Assembly (NCBI GenBank): GCA_019117445.1
Contig: DWZS01000081.1
Location: 1 to 47,632, forward strand
Direction: 5' to 3'
Source: Candidatus Limosilactobacillus excrementigallinarum
Lineage (GTDB): Bacteria > Bacillota > Bacilli > Lactobacillales > Lactobacillaceae
DNA length: 47,632 nucleotides
Positions 1-7,558 of the stretch are shown here, piece after piece (position 1 is the first letter of the stretch; the number at the start of each line of letters is the position of its first letter). The notes under the pieces are model-generated. The model was given only the letters and a program-made list of their open reading frames with translations. It was not told the DNA's origin and made no database searches. Made by a program: the position numbers and the translations under genes.

Positions 1-37
1 AATTTGAATTTGGTAAGTTGTCGAAGCGATAACTCAT
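1..37 (-). CDS. N-terminus of a gene running off the left edge (unidentified)
   Basis: Only 12 codons are visible, reading MSYRFDNLPNSN from an ATG at 37. They lie about 15 nt behind the expected start of transcription from a strong minus-strand promoter at 60-89, which is the main reason to believe the start is real. No good Shine-Dalgarno sequence is present, only a weak GGCGG. The fragment is too short to assign to a family. Confidence 0.35.
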   Translation of the reverse strand, partial: MSYRFDNLPNSN

Positions 38-59
38 TGCCGCCGTGACAACGATAATT

Positions 60-89
60 AATATACCAGTGACCCTAGTTAATTGTCAA
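60..89 (-). promoter_or_regulatory. Sigma-A promoter for the gene leaving the left edge
   Basis: On the minus strand a perfect TTGACA (84-89) is followed by an 18-nt spacer and TATATT (60-65) preceded by TGG, an extended -10. Transcription would start near 53, leaving a very short leader before the ATG at 37. Confidence 0.7.
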
Positions 90-327
90 CAAAACTTCGT
101 AAACTTTTTCAACTTTTTTCTAAAGCTGTACAATTTTGACTTGCGATTATAAATTAAACCGCTAAACACGAATGAAAATATCATCTAAAGAAAGAATGGA
201 TCATAACTATTTTTGCACAATCTATGTTACGAAGAATTTACTTTTATTAAAATTATCACCTAATTCTTCACATTACTATTTGGTACTGATAGAATTTACA
301 ACGAATTAAAATATAAAGGAGAAAATA
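90..327. other. Intergenic region upstream of dedA
   Basis: AT-rich spacer between the divergent left-edge promoter and dedA. Apart from the dedA promoter and its ribosome binding site I see no open reading frame, RNA gene or strong hairpin here. Confidence 0.6.
267..295 (+). promoter_or_regulatory. Promoter of dedA
   Basis: TTCACA (267-272), a 17-nt spacer and TAGAAT (290-295) with an extended TGA just before it. It lies about 30 nt upstream of the dedA start, which has a clear AAAGGAG ribosome binding site. Confidence 0.6.
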
Positions 328-984
328 ATGGGATTCCTAATAAATTTTATTTTACATATCGATACACATATCATTCAAATCGTTAATACATTTGGTAATT
401 GGTCTTACATATTGCTTTTTCTAGTGATCTTTATTGAAACGGGTGCAGTAATTTTACCTTTTCTCCCCGGTGACTCACTTTTATTTGCTGCAGCGGCACT
501 CTCCGCAAATCCACAGTATCACCTCAGCATTGAAATCTTCACTCTAGCTTTTCTAATTGCTTGTATCAGTGGTGACTCTCTCAACTTTTTCATTGGTCGT
601 CGCCTTTCTAAAACCTTATCCAAACACAAATGGTTTAACAAACTAATAGACCAAAAGAGCCTTCACAAAACTGAAAGATTCTTTGAACGCCATGGTGCTC
701 CCGCTATTATTCTTGCCCGCTATATGCCAATCATTAGAACATTTGCTCCGTTCGCAGCTGCCGGATCTGGCTTTCCTTATCACCGGTTCATAAAATACAA
801 TCTTATCGCTTGTTTCTCATGGGTCTTCATCTGTTGCGGCGCAGGTTATTTCTTTGGTAACCTCCCCTTCGTTCAAGAACACTTCTCACTAATCATCATT
901 GCAATCATTGTGGTAACCTTGATCCCTGCTGTTGTTGGTGCAATTAAATCTAAACTAGCTCCGACGGAAGAAGAAATTGATTAG
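328..984 (+). CDS. DedA-family (SNARE-associated) membrane protein
   Basis: A polytopic inner-membrane protein of the DedA/VTT family, whose members support envelope homeostasis; some act as undecaprenyl-phosphate or phospholipid flippases. The 218 residues match the family length. Family marks are visible: the re-entrant-loop motif from E37 to the PGD at 47-49, and the arginine-rich motif ARYMPIIRTFAP at 130-141, followed by a conserved glycine near 146. There are hydrophobic segments at the N-terminus, around 68-80, 155-175 and 188-206, and a short acidic tail. The gene stands alone behind its own promoter and converges with the membrane-protein gene that follows; the two coding ends overlap by 30 bp. 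The substrate cannot be read from the sequence. Confidence 0.9.
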   Translation: MGFLINFILHIDTHIIQIVNTFGNWSYILLFLVIFIETGAVILPFLPGDSLLFAAAALSANPQYHLSIEIFTLAFLIACISGDSLNFFIGRRLSKTLSKHKWFNKLIDQKSLHKTERFFERHGAPAIILARYMPIIRTFAPFAAAGSGFPYHRFIKYNLIACFSWVFICCGAGYFFGNLPFVQEHFSLIIIAIIVVTLIPAVVGAIKSKLAPTEEEID

Positions 985-1605
985 CAGCTTAGTGATCCAA
1001 ATAATAACTAATATTAAAAATAAGGTTAAAGCTAACCAAACTAACAAATAATGTATAAAGTAATTCTCTGTCAAAATTAAAATTATTGGGTCTGCTTTCG
1101 GATCAAACACCCAATCATTATTTTGAAAAACAACTTCATGAAAATACAAAAAGCTATCCTGAAAACTAGCTAAAAATAAACACGTTAAAACACTAATTAA
1201 AATTAAGGCTTGTTTAAAAAGAGGTACCAGTCGCCACAACTGGTACCTCTTTTTTTCATAATGGAAAAAAGTAATAAACAACAATCCACAAAGCATTGTT
1301 AACAATTCTCCAGCTTGTGTCAAACAATGAACATCCGCAAAGTGTTGAATCGCCGACTGTGACATCGGTACTTGATTAAACTTAAACTTCTTCCTTGTAA
1401 AACTCATTAAGAAAATAACTAGCCGATAATAATCAACCATTACTTCTTGTGAATCTATCCCCACAAAGTTCCTCGGAATTTTTAAAAAATCCCCTGAACA
1501 TACTAACGTGGTATAAAAACTAATCCCAATTGATGTAATAATTCCTGAACTAACTGTTATAACTGCTAAAAGACTATTTTTTATTTCATTCCATTTTCCA
1601 TTCAT
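955..1605 (-). CDS. TIGR01906/DUF1461-like integral membrane protein
   Basis: A predicted membrane protein of about 216 residues with four or five hydrophobic segments: near the N-terminus, around 90-115, then two in the C-terminal half, ending in a basic tail. The pattern and its place directly after a NagD-like phosphatase match the TIGR01906 family of Lactobacillales, whose function is unknown. The ATG at 1605 overlaps the end of the phosphatase gene by 20 bp, so translation is probably coupled; GAGG lies 13 nt upstream. The open frame extends further upstream to 1743, but that part is out-of-frame phosphatase sequence. A perfect terminator-like hairpin (1216-1256) lies inside the gene, between two membrane segments. 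The C-terminal 30 bp overlap the end of dedA on the other strand. Confidence 0.7.
   Translation of the reverse strand: MNGKWNEIKNSLLAVITVSSGIITSIGISFYTTLVCSGDFLKIPRNFVGIDSQEVMVDYYRLVIFLMSFTRKKFKFNQVPMSQSAIQHFADVHCLTQAGELLTMLCGLLFITFFHYEKKRYQLWRLVPLFKQALILISVLTCLFLASFQDSFLYFHEVVFQNNDWVFDPKADPIILILTENYFIHYLLVWLALTLFLILVIIWITKLLINFFFRRS
1216..1256. terminator. Bidirectional terminator hairpin inside a coding sequence
   Basis: The arms GAGGTACCAGT (1221-1231) and ACTGGTACCTC (1239-1249) pair perfectly around a 7-nt loop. The stem is extended by five A-T pairs, with T7 on the plus side and T5 on the minus side. On the plus strand it lies about 230 nt past the dedA stop and could end dedA transcripts. 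On the minus strand it lies within the codons of the membrane-protein gene. Confidence 0.75.
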
Positions 1606-2362
1606 CAAGCGAATCGACCTCATAAGTTGGCTTAATTCTTTGCTCACTGACTTCTTTTTTGGTTGATAAACCAGTATAGACGAGTAACGTGTCCATTCCA
1701 ACATTAATTCCAGCTGTAATATCAGTTCGATAATTATCACCAACCATAATTACTTCGTCTTTCGACAAATTAAAACGTTGTAATGCCATTTGCATAATCG
1801 TTTTCTCTGGTTTACCAATCATTAATGGTGATTTTTGAGTAGCATACTGAACTAAGGCCACCAGCGACCCTGCACCAGGCACCATCCCCCGTTCATTAGG
1901 AAGATTACTATCTGCATTGGTACCAATAAACTTTGCACCATTTCTAATTGCCAATACCGCCCGTTCAAATTTTTGGTAGTTAACCGCTGTGTCGAGTCCT
2001 ACAACCACATAATCTGGCTCTTGATCAGTTAATACAAAATTGTGCTGTCGAAGTGCGTTCGCCAAGCCACTTTCTCCAATCATATAAACTCTCCGCATGT
2101 CACCGGCAATTGAATCTAAATAATCAGCCGTTGCCAGCGCAGTGGTATAAACATTTGCTGCGGTAACATTAATGTCGTGATTTTGAGTTAAATTTTTTGC
2201 AACAAACTCCGGAGTCCGCGTACTATTGTTCGTTACAAAAACGATCTTTTTCCGATGAGCTTGCAAACGACGAACAAAGCGTGCAGCTGCAGGAATCCGC
2301 TCTCTTCCTTTATACATTGTTCCATCTAAATCAATAAAATATGCAGCATAATCTCTTTTCAA
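1586..2362 (-). CDS. HAD-IIA (NagD-like) phosphatase, YutF family
   Basis: A cytoplasmic haloacid-dehalogenase phosphatase of the TIGR01457/NagD group, 258 residues. All four HAD motifs are present: the nucleophile motif DLDGT (D11, D13), motif II in VFVTNNST (41-48), the conserved lysine in IGKPEKT (K184), and the metal-binding MVGDN at 206-210. The physiological substrate is unknown; relatives hydrolyse small sugar or nucleotide phosphates. The start is a TTG (2360-2362), supported by a GAGGG ribosome binding site about 8 nt upstream and by the 2-nt gap after yutD. It is the middle gene of a tight yutD-phosphatase-membrane-protein cluster seen widely in lactic acid bacteria. Confidence 0.88.
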   Translation of the reverse strand: MKRDYAAYFIDLDGTMYKGRERIPAAARFVRRLQAHRKKIVFVTNNSTRTPEFVAKNLTQNHDINVTAANVYTTALATADYLDSIAGDMRRVYMIGESGLANALRQHNFVLTDQEPDYVVVGLDTAVNYQKFERAVLAIRNGAKFIGTNADSNLPNERGMVPGAGSLVALVQYATQKSPLMIGKPEKTIMQMALQRFNLSKDEVIMVGDNYRTDITAGINVGMDTLLVYTGLSTKKEVSEQRIKPTYEVDSLDEWKME

Positions 2363-2364
2363 GT

Positions 2365-2907
2365 CTAACCCTCATTTCGTTTTTTGATCACAAAATGGCG
2401 TTTATTTCGTCTTTTAACACTCCGTACTTCTTGGTGATGTCGTTTACTAATGTTTGGTGAAGTTAACTTGTCCTTCTTTTCGCGAAAAGGACGTGAGTGC
2501 CTATTACGGCCATGCCGTCGATTAGTTTTCGCATTCCGTGGAATGTTAACTTCTTCATTATGAATGACAAAATAATCACACCCAAAATTACACTGCTCAT
2601 ACAGGTAGTCTTGAATTGTTTCAACTCCCCGCTCGGGATGATAGAGCGGATTTTTAGAATCATAAAAACCACGTAACCGGAGTTGATCATAACCCCAATC
2701 ACCCAGAATATAATCATACTTGCTCAAAATCATACTGAAACGGTCAGTAAATCTCTCTAAATCAAACGAGCTGTGTTCATCAGCTACAATCGTGTATGGA
2801 TGCTTATTAATCACAAAATGTTGCTCATCAACCATTGCCGCGTGAAATGTCCCTTTTCGCTCCGCAACCCGTTGATCAATATAATCTTGAATCTTAGCTC
2901 TATTCAC
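2365..2907 (-). CDS. yutD: YutD-family protein
   Basis: A small cytoplasmic protein of the YutD (DUF1027) family, function unknown. The conserved core is visible around YDYILGDWGYDQLRLRGFY (64-82). A very basic C-terminal tail from about residue 130, rich in Arg, Lys and His, suggests nucleic-acid contact, but that is inference. Translation begins at a GTG (2905-2907) behind a strong GAGGGG ribosome binding site. It sits 12 nt downstream of a metallophosphoesterase gene and 2 nt upstream of the NagD-like phosphatase, so the three are almost certainly cotranscribed. Confidence 0.85.
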   Translation of the reverse strand: MNRAKIQDYIDQRVAERKGTFHAAMVDEQHFVINKHPYTIVADEHSSFDLERFTDRFSMILSKYDYILGDWGYDQLRLRGFYDSKNPLYHPERGVETIQDYLYEQCNFGCDYFVIHNEEVNIPRNAKTNRRHGRNRHSRPFREKKDKLTSPNISKRHHQEVRSVKRRNKRHFVIKKRNEG

Positions 2908-2919
2908 AACTTATACCCC

Positions 2920-3534
2920 TCATTTATCTTGCTTTTTCTTTAATAATTCTACCTTTTTTTGTGCAATGTAATCAACTTCACGCAATAAGATGGGCGTTCC
3001 AAAAGGTAAATGATGGTCGAGTAGATCTAATTCAGGAGCATCTATTCCAACATTAATGTTATGCGCACTTGGCACCATGTAATGATGAATATGTCCATGC
3101 AGATTTAAAATCTGAGGAGCAATTCCCATCATCATTGGATAATGCGTCATATACAATTGCTGATGATTATATTTAATCAGCTTACCCACATCATGAAATT
3201 CAAATTTAGGATGACCAGCAACTTGATAATTATGACTAGCTAAAAACTTAAACAGATCACGTCGGTCATGATTACCCTTAATTAACACTAACCGGCCATT
3301 GAGTTCTCGTAAAACAGACAGCACTTGCTGATCACCTATACGTGGTGGTTTTGTATAGTTAACTGCAATATCTCCCAAATGATAAACAACATCATTATCT
3401 GTAACTCGGGAGTTCCAATTATTAATAATGGTCGTATTCATCTCATCAACTGAATTAAATGGTCGCGGAGCAAAATTATCGATGCCTAATAAATGTTCAT
3501 CGAAAAAATGCGTATCCGACACAACATACATCAT
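2920..3534 (-). CDS. Calcineurin-like metallophosphoesterase
   Basis: A cytoplasmic dinuclear-metal phosphoesterase of about 204 residues. The metallophosphoesterase motifs appear in order: SDTHF near the N-terminus, HLGDIA around 52-57, KGNHDRRD near 88-95, THYP about 130 and LHGHIHH near 144-150. The substrate is unknown. I chose the ATG at 3534 because GAGG lies 12 nt upstream; the longer open frame to 3552 has no ribosome binding site. The gene follows the ackA terminator closely, so its promoter must be very near, or it depends on read-through. Confidence 0.85.
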   Translation of the reverse strand: MMYVVSDTHFFDEHLLGIDNFAPRPFNSVDEMNTTIINNWNSRVTDNDVVYHLGDIAVNYTKPPRIGDQQVLSVLRELNGRLVLIKGNHDRRDLFKFLASHNYQVAGHPKFEFHDVGKLIKYNHQQLYMTHYPMMMGIAPQILNLHGHIHHYMVPSAHNINVGIDAPELDLLDHHLPFGTPILLREVDYIAQKKVELLKKKQDK

Positions 3535-3576
3535 TTTAATCACATTCCTCATTTTGACGTTAGTTTTTTAATAAAC

Positions 3577-3605
3577 AACGGGGCTGAGTTGATCTCAGCC
3601 CCGTT
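3577..3605 (-). terminator. Terminator after ackA
   Basis: A perfect 12-bp stem, AACGGGGCTGAG with CTCAGCCCCGTT, closed by a 5-nt loop. On the minus strand it is followed by a T/A-rich run with an imperfect U-tract. Confidence 0.8.
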
Positions 3606-3614
3606 TATCATCAC

Positions 3615-4814
3615 TTACTTAGCTGCTTTTCGCAACCGTTCAATATCCTTAACAATCATTAATTCTTCGTTAGTTGGGATCAGAAGAACCTTAATTTTAG
3701 CGTCATCACTCGAAATATCACGTTCAACTCCACGAACATCATTCTTCTTTGGATCAACTCCAACCCCAAAGAATGAAAGGCGATTGGCAATGGTTTGACG
3801 GAATTCCTTATCATTTTCACCTACGCCGGCAGTAAAGACAATTGCATCCGCACCATTCAATTCTGCTAAATATGAACCAATGTACTTGACAACAGTATTT
3901 TCGTCAATATCTAAAGCTAATTGAGCTCGTTGGTTTCCTTTATCTGCTGCCGCTTGAACATCACGCATATCACTGGAGACCCCTGAAATTCCCAATAGAC
4001 CAGACTTATGGTTGAGAATATCGATCATCTCATCACTATCAATGTTCAGTTTATGCTCCATAAAGTTAACCAAGGATGGATCAACATCCCCAGAACGGGT
4101 TGCCATGGTAATTCCTGCTAATGGAGAGAAGCCCATTGAAGTATCAAACGATTTTCCATTTTTAATTGCAGTGATTGAAGCTCCCGCACCTAAGTGACAA
4201 GTGATTAACTTCAATTCATCTAATGGCTTGCCTAACATTTCTGCTGCTCGTTGGGCAACATACCGGTGACTAGTACCGTGGGCACCATAGCGACGAGCAC
4301 CATACTTTTCGTACCATTCATAAGGAACACTGTATAGTGCATTCATTTTTGGCATATCAGAGTGGAATGAAGTATCAAACACCGCAACTGCAAAGGCATC
4401 CGGTAAGACCTTCTTAAAAGCCTTAATTCCTTCCAATTCAGCAGGGTTATGTAGTGGAGCATATTCAGATAATTCGTCAATCTTCTTCATGACGTCATCA
4501 TCAATCACTGCCGAATCCTTAAAGAATTCACCACCAGCCACAATTCGATGGCCGACTGCCGTAATTTCATCATACGTTTGGACAATCTTCAGAGAAATTA
4601 ATTGGTCTAATAAATATTGGACTGCTTCTCCATGATCAGCAAATTTCCGCTCATCTTCATGAACTTGACCATCACCAAACTTAATTTTGGCATGGCCCTT
4701 ATCCATCCCAATTCGTTCAATCAATCCTTCTGCCACAACATTTTCGCTTGGCATATCAAAAAGCTTAAACTTAACTGTTGAGCTACCAGCGTTAACTGCA
4801 ATTGTTTTTGACAT
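3615..4814 (-). CDS. ackA: Acetate kinase
   Basis: Acetate kinase interconverts acetyl phosphate and ADP with acetate and ATP, the ATP-yielding last step of acetate formation. At 399 residues it is full length. Family residues are present: N8 in the first strand, the substrate arginine in GHRIVAGG (R90), the catalytic aspartate in FDTSFH (D147), the YGAHGTSHRYV block with H179 and H183, and the glycine-rich ITCHLGAGAS nucleotide loop. It has a good ribosome binding site (AAGGAG) and starts 12 nt after the YtxK-like methyltransferase gene, whose promoter probably drives both. A strong terminator follows. I see no clear catabolite-response element upstream. Confidence 0.97.
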   Translation of the reverse strand: MSKTIAVNAGSSTVKFKLFDMPSENVVAEGLIERIGMDKGHAKIKFGDGQVHEDERKFADHGEAVQYLLDQLISLKIVQTYDEITAVGHRIVAGGEFFKDSAVIDDDVMKKIDELSEYAPLHNPAELEGIKAFKKVLPDAFAVAVFDTSFHSDMPKMNALYSVPYEWYEKYGARRYGAHGTSHRYVAQRAAEMLGKPLDELKLITCHLGAGASITAIKNGKSFDTSMGFSPLAGITMATRSGDVDPSLVNFMEHKLNIDSDEMIDILNHKSGLLGISGVSSDMRDVQAAADKGNQRAQLALDIDENTVVKYIGSYLAELNGADAIVFTAGVGENDKEFRQTIANRLSFFGVGVDPKKNDVRGVERDISSDDAKIKVLLIPTNEELMIVKDIERLRKAAK

Positions 4815-4826
4815 CTTATTATCTCC

Positions 4827-5837
4827 TTATCTGTTCAAACTAGTCTTAACCCATTGATTTATTTCCGTCATAAAACTACGAAAAGCACGTTGATCCTTAA
4901 TTGACGGGAATGTTCCCAATAAAACTTGTTTAGCCTGGTGTGCACCACTACCATGATTTTGTAAAATCAAAATAGATTTTTGCGCTTTGGCGTTCCTAAA
5001 CATGTCTGTTGGAAGGTTAATAAATCCTTGCAAAAATGCAACTGAATGAATCCATTTTACGAAATTCTCAGATTCCTTAGTCTTAAATAGATCACTCGGC
5101 ACTACAAAAAATGCAAACCCACCCGGCACTAAATAGTTCATCGTTTGTTCAATCAAAAGATGATGAACATATGAATGACCAGACACCGCTTTAGTTTGAT
5201 AATTCTCCGTATTATCATCTAACGGGTAATAACCAATTGGCAAATCAGCAACCGTCAAATCTACCTGTGGGATATCTAAATTAGAAATTGCGTCTTGATG
5301 AATTAATTGGATCGGCAAGCGTTGCAGTTCACTGCTAACACTGGCTGCCGCGAGCATTGATTCATCATTATCAATTCCATATCCTTGAACCGGCTGTTTA
5401 CTAACCTTGGCAAGATAATTCATCACCGTCGTCAATAAATTACCGGTTCCCACAACTGGATCTAAAATTGTTGATGGTTGATTCAATCCAACAATTTGTT
5501 CGATTAGGTAGGCAATCAACATTCCAATTGTATCAGGCGTCATTTGATAATTTGGTTGAATTGTATCCCTTTGAATAACCTTTAATAAACTAAGCTGAAG
5601 AAGCCGCCGGACCGTTTCGGATGACTGATGAGGCAGATCTAATTCATTATAAATGGTTTCCAATTCCTTAACCGTTGTTGGTTTTGGCAACCCATCTTCG
5701 ACCCGAACTTTACCGCCGTCAATGACATTCTCTGCATTTTCCAAATAGGCATCTAAATACGAACAATCTAAATCAGACTGAATTAACTCCGTAGCGTGAT
5801 CAAATTGTTCAAATAACTGCTCAGGTGTCCTTTGCAT
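4827..5837 (-). CDS. YtxK-like class I SAM-dependent methyltransferase
   Basis: A 336-residue protein related to the N6-adenine DNA methyltransferase fold. The SAM-binding motif I reads DPVVGTGNLL (about 143-152). The catalytic-loop equivalent reads DLPIGYYP instead of the usual N/D-PP-Y/F, so base methylation is uncertain. It lies between the comG operon and ackA, a conserved position in Bacillus, Streptococcus and Lactobacillus; in Bacillus the homologue is ytxK. No restriction gene is nearby, so it is not part of an obvious restriction-modification system. The start is an ATG with AAAGGAG upstream. A promoter at 5880-5908 separates it from comGG. Confidence 0.85.
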   Translation of the reverse strand: MQRTPEQLFEQFDHATELIQSDLDCSYLDAYLENAENVIDGGKVRVEDGLPKPTTVKELETIYNELDLPHQSSETVRRLLQLSLLKVIQRDTIQPNYQMTPDTIGMLIAYLIEQIVGLNQPSTILDPVVGTGNLLTTVMNYLAKVSKQPVQGYGIDNDESMLAAASVSSELQRLPIQLIHQDAISNLDIPQVDLTVADLPIGYYPLDDNTENYQTKAVSGHSYVHHLLIEQTMNYLVPGGFAFFVVPSDLFKTKESENFVKWIHSVAFLQGFINLPTDMFRNAKAQKSILILQNHGSGAHQAKQVLLGTFPSIKDQRAFRSFMTEINQWVKTSLNR

Positions 5838-5879
5838 TCCAAACCGCCGCTCCTTTCTATGGATAAATTCACAATCTTA

Positions 5880-5908
5880 AGTTTACCTATTACTAGAAAG
5901 AAATTCAA
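5880..5908 (-). promoter_or_regulatory. Promoter of the methyltransferase-ackA unit
   Basis: On the minus strand TTGAAT (5903-5908) is followed by a 17-nt spacer and TAAACT (5880-5885), in the short gap after comGG. It would let ackA be expressed independently of competence. Confidence 0.55.
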
Positions 5909-5914
5909 GTTGGC

Positions 5915-6190
5915 TCAAATAATAACTTTAATCTTCTCACCATTTTTCATCGTAACTAGCCATTTACTTTGTGAAATTTTGGTCGTCCATCCATAGTTAA
6001 ACTGACTATCTTGCTCCGTTGACAGTTTAACCATGCTCTCCGCAATTAATTGATTCGTTAGTTTCATATTAATCATTCGCTGACGTTTCAAATAATGTTG
6101 GCAACCAGTCATCGTACCACAAAGAATTCCTAAAACCACCATTGACATCAATAATGCACTACCATTCCTGTTGAAAACTAATTTTTGCAT
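5915..6190 (-). CDS. comGG: ComGG-like competence pseudopilus protein
   Basis: The last gene of the comG operon, about 91 residues, with one N-terminal hydrophobic segment after a short basic head (NRNGSALLMSMVVLGIL). Like other ComGG proteins it lacks the glutamate at position +5 that the other minor pseudopilins carry. It is identified mainly by position and topology, as sequence conservation is low. The ATG at 6190 has a GGGGAAG sequence upstream; another ATG at 6205 would add five residues. The gene overlaps the end of comGF by about 30 bp. Confidence 0.7.
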   Translation of the reverse strand: MQKLVFNRNGSALLMSMVVLGILCGTMTGCQHYLKRQRMINMKLTNQLIAESMVKLSTEQDSQFNYGWTTKISQSKWLVTMKNGEKIKVII

Positions 6191-6587
6191 TCTTTTCTTC
6201 CCCATTATCTAATCTACACCTCACCGTTACACTATTCGGCCCGCTTTCATCGAAAGTAAGACTATAAGGTTGATAATTCACTAAAAGCGGCATATAACCA
6301 CCCTGCATTGTTTTAAGATAAACCGCCTTCTTGCCCCCTAGTAAAAAATAATTTCTCCCATTAACCATACTGTTCAATTCTAGGCAATTACTCGTCACTT
6401 TTACTAAGCGAAATTTGTAGGCAGGATCCTCTAACCGCTGCAAAAATAAATACCAGTCTGTTGCATCTTTCCATGAATGTGTATTGATCTTACTAGTCAT
6501 TGGTATCACAAACTGAATTAGGCCACTAATCATTACCAATACTAATAGACTCACAATACATTCTAAAATCGTGAAACCTTTCCTCAT
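6159..6587 (-). CDS. comGF: ComGF-like minor pseudopilin
   Basis: A 142-residue type-IV-pilin-like protein. The prepilin motif RKGFTILECIVSLL at the very N-terminus has the cleavage glycine, the following Phe and the Glu at +5, then a hydrophobic helix to about residue 27. The rest is a hydrophilic extracytoplasmic domain. The ATG at 6587 shares one base with the comGE stop (TAATG), which argues for this start and against the in-frame upstream GTG at 6593. It is expected to be cleaved by a ComC-type prepilin peptidase, which is not in this window. Confidence 0.8.
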   Translation of the reverse strand: MRKGFTILECIVSLLVLVMISGLIQFVIPMTSKINTHSWKDATDWYLFLQRLEDPAYKFRLVKVTSNCLELNSMVNGRNYFLLGGKKAVYLKTMQGGYMPLLVNYQPYSLTFDESGPNSVTVRCRLDNGEEKNAKISFQQEW

Positions 6588-6853
6588 TAACACTTTTTAA
6601 TCTCCAGGATGTTCTGTCGGCCCTTAGACACGATAATACTGCCATTTTTTTGTCTCAACTGATAATCTGATTGATAACTAACATTTCCTGTATATAAATA
6701 TTCTTTACAAAGTCGTGACGCTACTAACCGTTCTTCCAACTGACGATTTGAAACCAGCATTGAGTGCGCAGTGATGATAAAAAAAGTTACCCCAGTAATT
6801 AAAACGCCCAATGCTAATAAATGTTCACCTAGCAAAAAGCCGTTTCTTCTCAA
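6587..6853 (-). CDS. comGE: ComGE-like minor pseudopilin
   Basis: A short pilin-like protein of 88 residues with the prepilin motif RRNGFLLGEHLLALG (cleavage glycine, Phe, Glu at +5) and one hydrophobic helix. Translation starts at a TTG (6851-6853) with a GGAGGGGG ribosome binding site about 9 nt upstream, inside the end of comGD; the two genes overlap by 29 bp. Named by operon position, as sequence alone does not separate ComGE from other minor pseudopilins. Confidence 0.75.
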   Translation of the reverse strand: MRRNGFLLGEHLLALGVLITGVTFFIITAHSMLVSNRQLEERLVASRLCKEYLYTGNVSYQSDYQLRQKNGSIIVSKGRQNILEIKKC

Positions 6854-7259
6854 GACGATATCCCCCTCCCGCCATTTGAATACGCATCAGTATTTGCTGT
6901 TGGTCTAACTGATCAACGAATTGCCAAGTTCCTGGTTGAATATATCCATTTGCTTTCATTGTTCGAGCTGGTGCCGATTGAACGCGTAACTCTTCTGGTA
7001 CTTGAATTGTTCGTTCATGATTATTGCTAATAAAAACGAATTCGCGATTCACTGGATCATAATTAATCGTAGTTGGTTGGTGATTGACTAATGCCGTGCT
7101 TTGACTAAATTGCCATTCCTGACGTAATTCACGCCAGAAACGATTGTGCTGCCATTGACAAATACCATTCCCTGCTAATCTCACCGTAAATAGTAGAATC
7201 ATACTAACGATTCCTAACACAATCACCATCTCTCCGAAGGTGAAACCAAACCTTTTCAA
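6825..7259 (-). CDS. comGD: ComGD-like minor pseudopilin
   Basis: A 144-residue pilin-like protein with the prepilin motif KRFGFTFGEMVIVLG, a hydrophobic N-terminal helix and a soluble C-terminal domain. The start is a TTG (7257-7259) that overlaps the comGC stop in a TTGA arrangement, with AGGTG about 8 nt upstream, so translation is coupled. ComGD is a minor component of the competence pseudopilus that moves DNA through the cell wall. Confidence 0.82.
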   Translation of the reverse strand: MKRFGFTFGEMVIVLGIVSMILLFTVRLAGNGICQWQHNRFWRELRQEWQFSQSTALVNHQPTTINYDPVNREFVFISNNHERTIQVPEELRVQSAPARTMKANGYIQPGTWQFVDQLDQQQILMRIQMAGGGYRLEKKRLFAR

Positions 7260-7558
7260 TTCTTTATCACCTGACCACCTTTAATTTTTAAGCGATTCTG
7301 GTTAGCAGCTTTTACTTGCGTAATAGTCAGATAGTGCTTTTGATATAGCTGCTGAAGATTTATCGGTGTTTGCCCCGTTTCATTGATGTATAAATCAACC
7401 TGGGTTTGAACAACGTTCACCATTGCCCGTTGATGAATTTTCGAGGCATTTTGACGCTGTTTCGTTAAATTTGGAATCATAATTAAAATTAGTAAACTAA
7501 TAATAAATAAGACAATCGACATTTCTAAAAGCGTAAATCCTTGACGACGTTTTTTCAT
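7256..7558 (-). CDS. comGC: ComGC major competence pseudopilin
   Basis: The main subunit of the transformation pseudopilus, 100 residues, typical for ComGC. The prepilin motif is RRQGFTLLEMSIVLFII, with the cleavage glycine at residue 7 and Glu at +5. A hydrophobic helix follows to about 26, then a helical region with the conserved QVDLYINETGQTP block. It overlaps comGB by 4 bp (ATGA) and has AGGTGG upstream. This is the best conserved pilin of the operon and the anchor for its identification. Confidence 0.92.
   Translation of the reverse strand: MKKRRQGFTLLEMSIVLFIISLLILIMIPNLTKQRQNASKIHQRAMVNVVQTQVDLYINETGQTPINLQQLYQKHYLTITQVKAANQNRLKIKGGQVIKN

Noticed and set aside
137..165. TTGACT as -35 of a second dedA promoter
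   Set aside because: No acceptable -10 box at 16-18 nt spacing; the promoter at 267-295 is clearly better.
1606..1743. N-terminal extension of the TIGR01906-like gene
   Set aside because: The extra codons are the NagD-like phosphatase gene read in another frame; the ATG at 1605 is better supported.
4827..5837. Restriction-modification methyltransferase
   Set aside because: The catalytic motif is DLPIGYYP and there is no restriction or specificity gene nearby; the context is the conserved comG-ytxK-ackA order.
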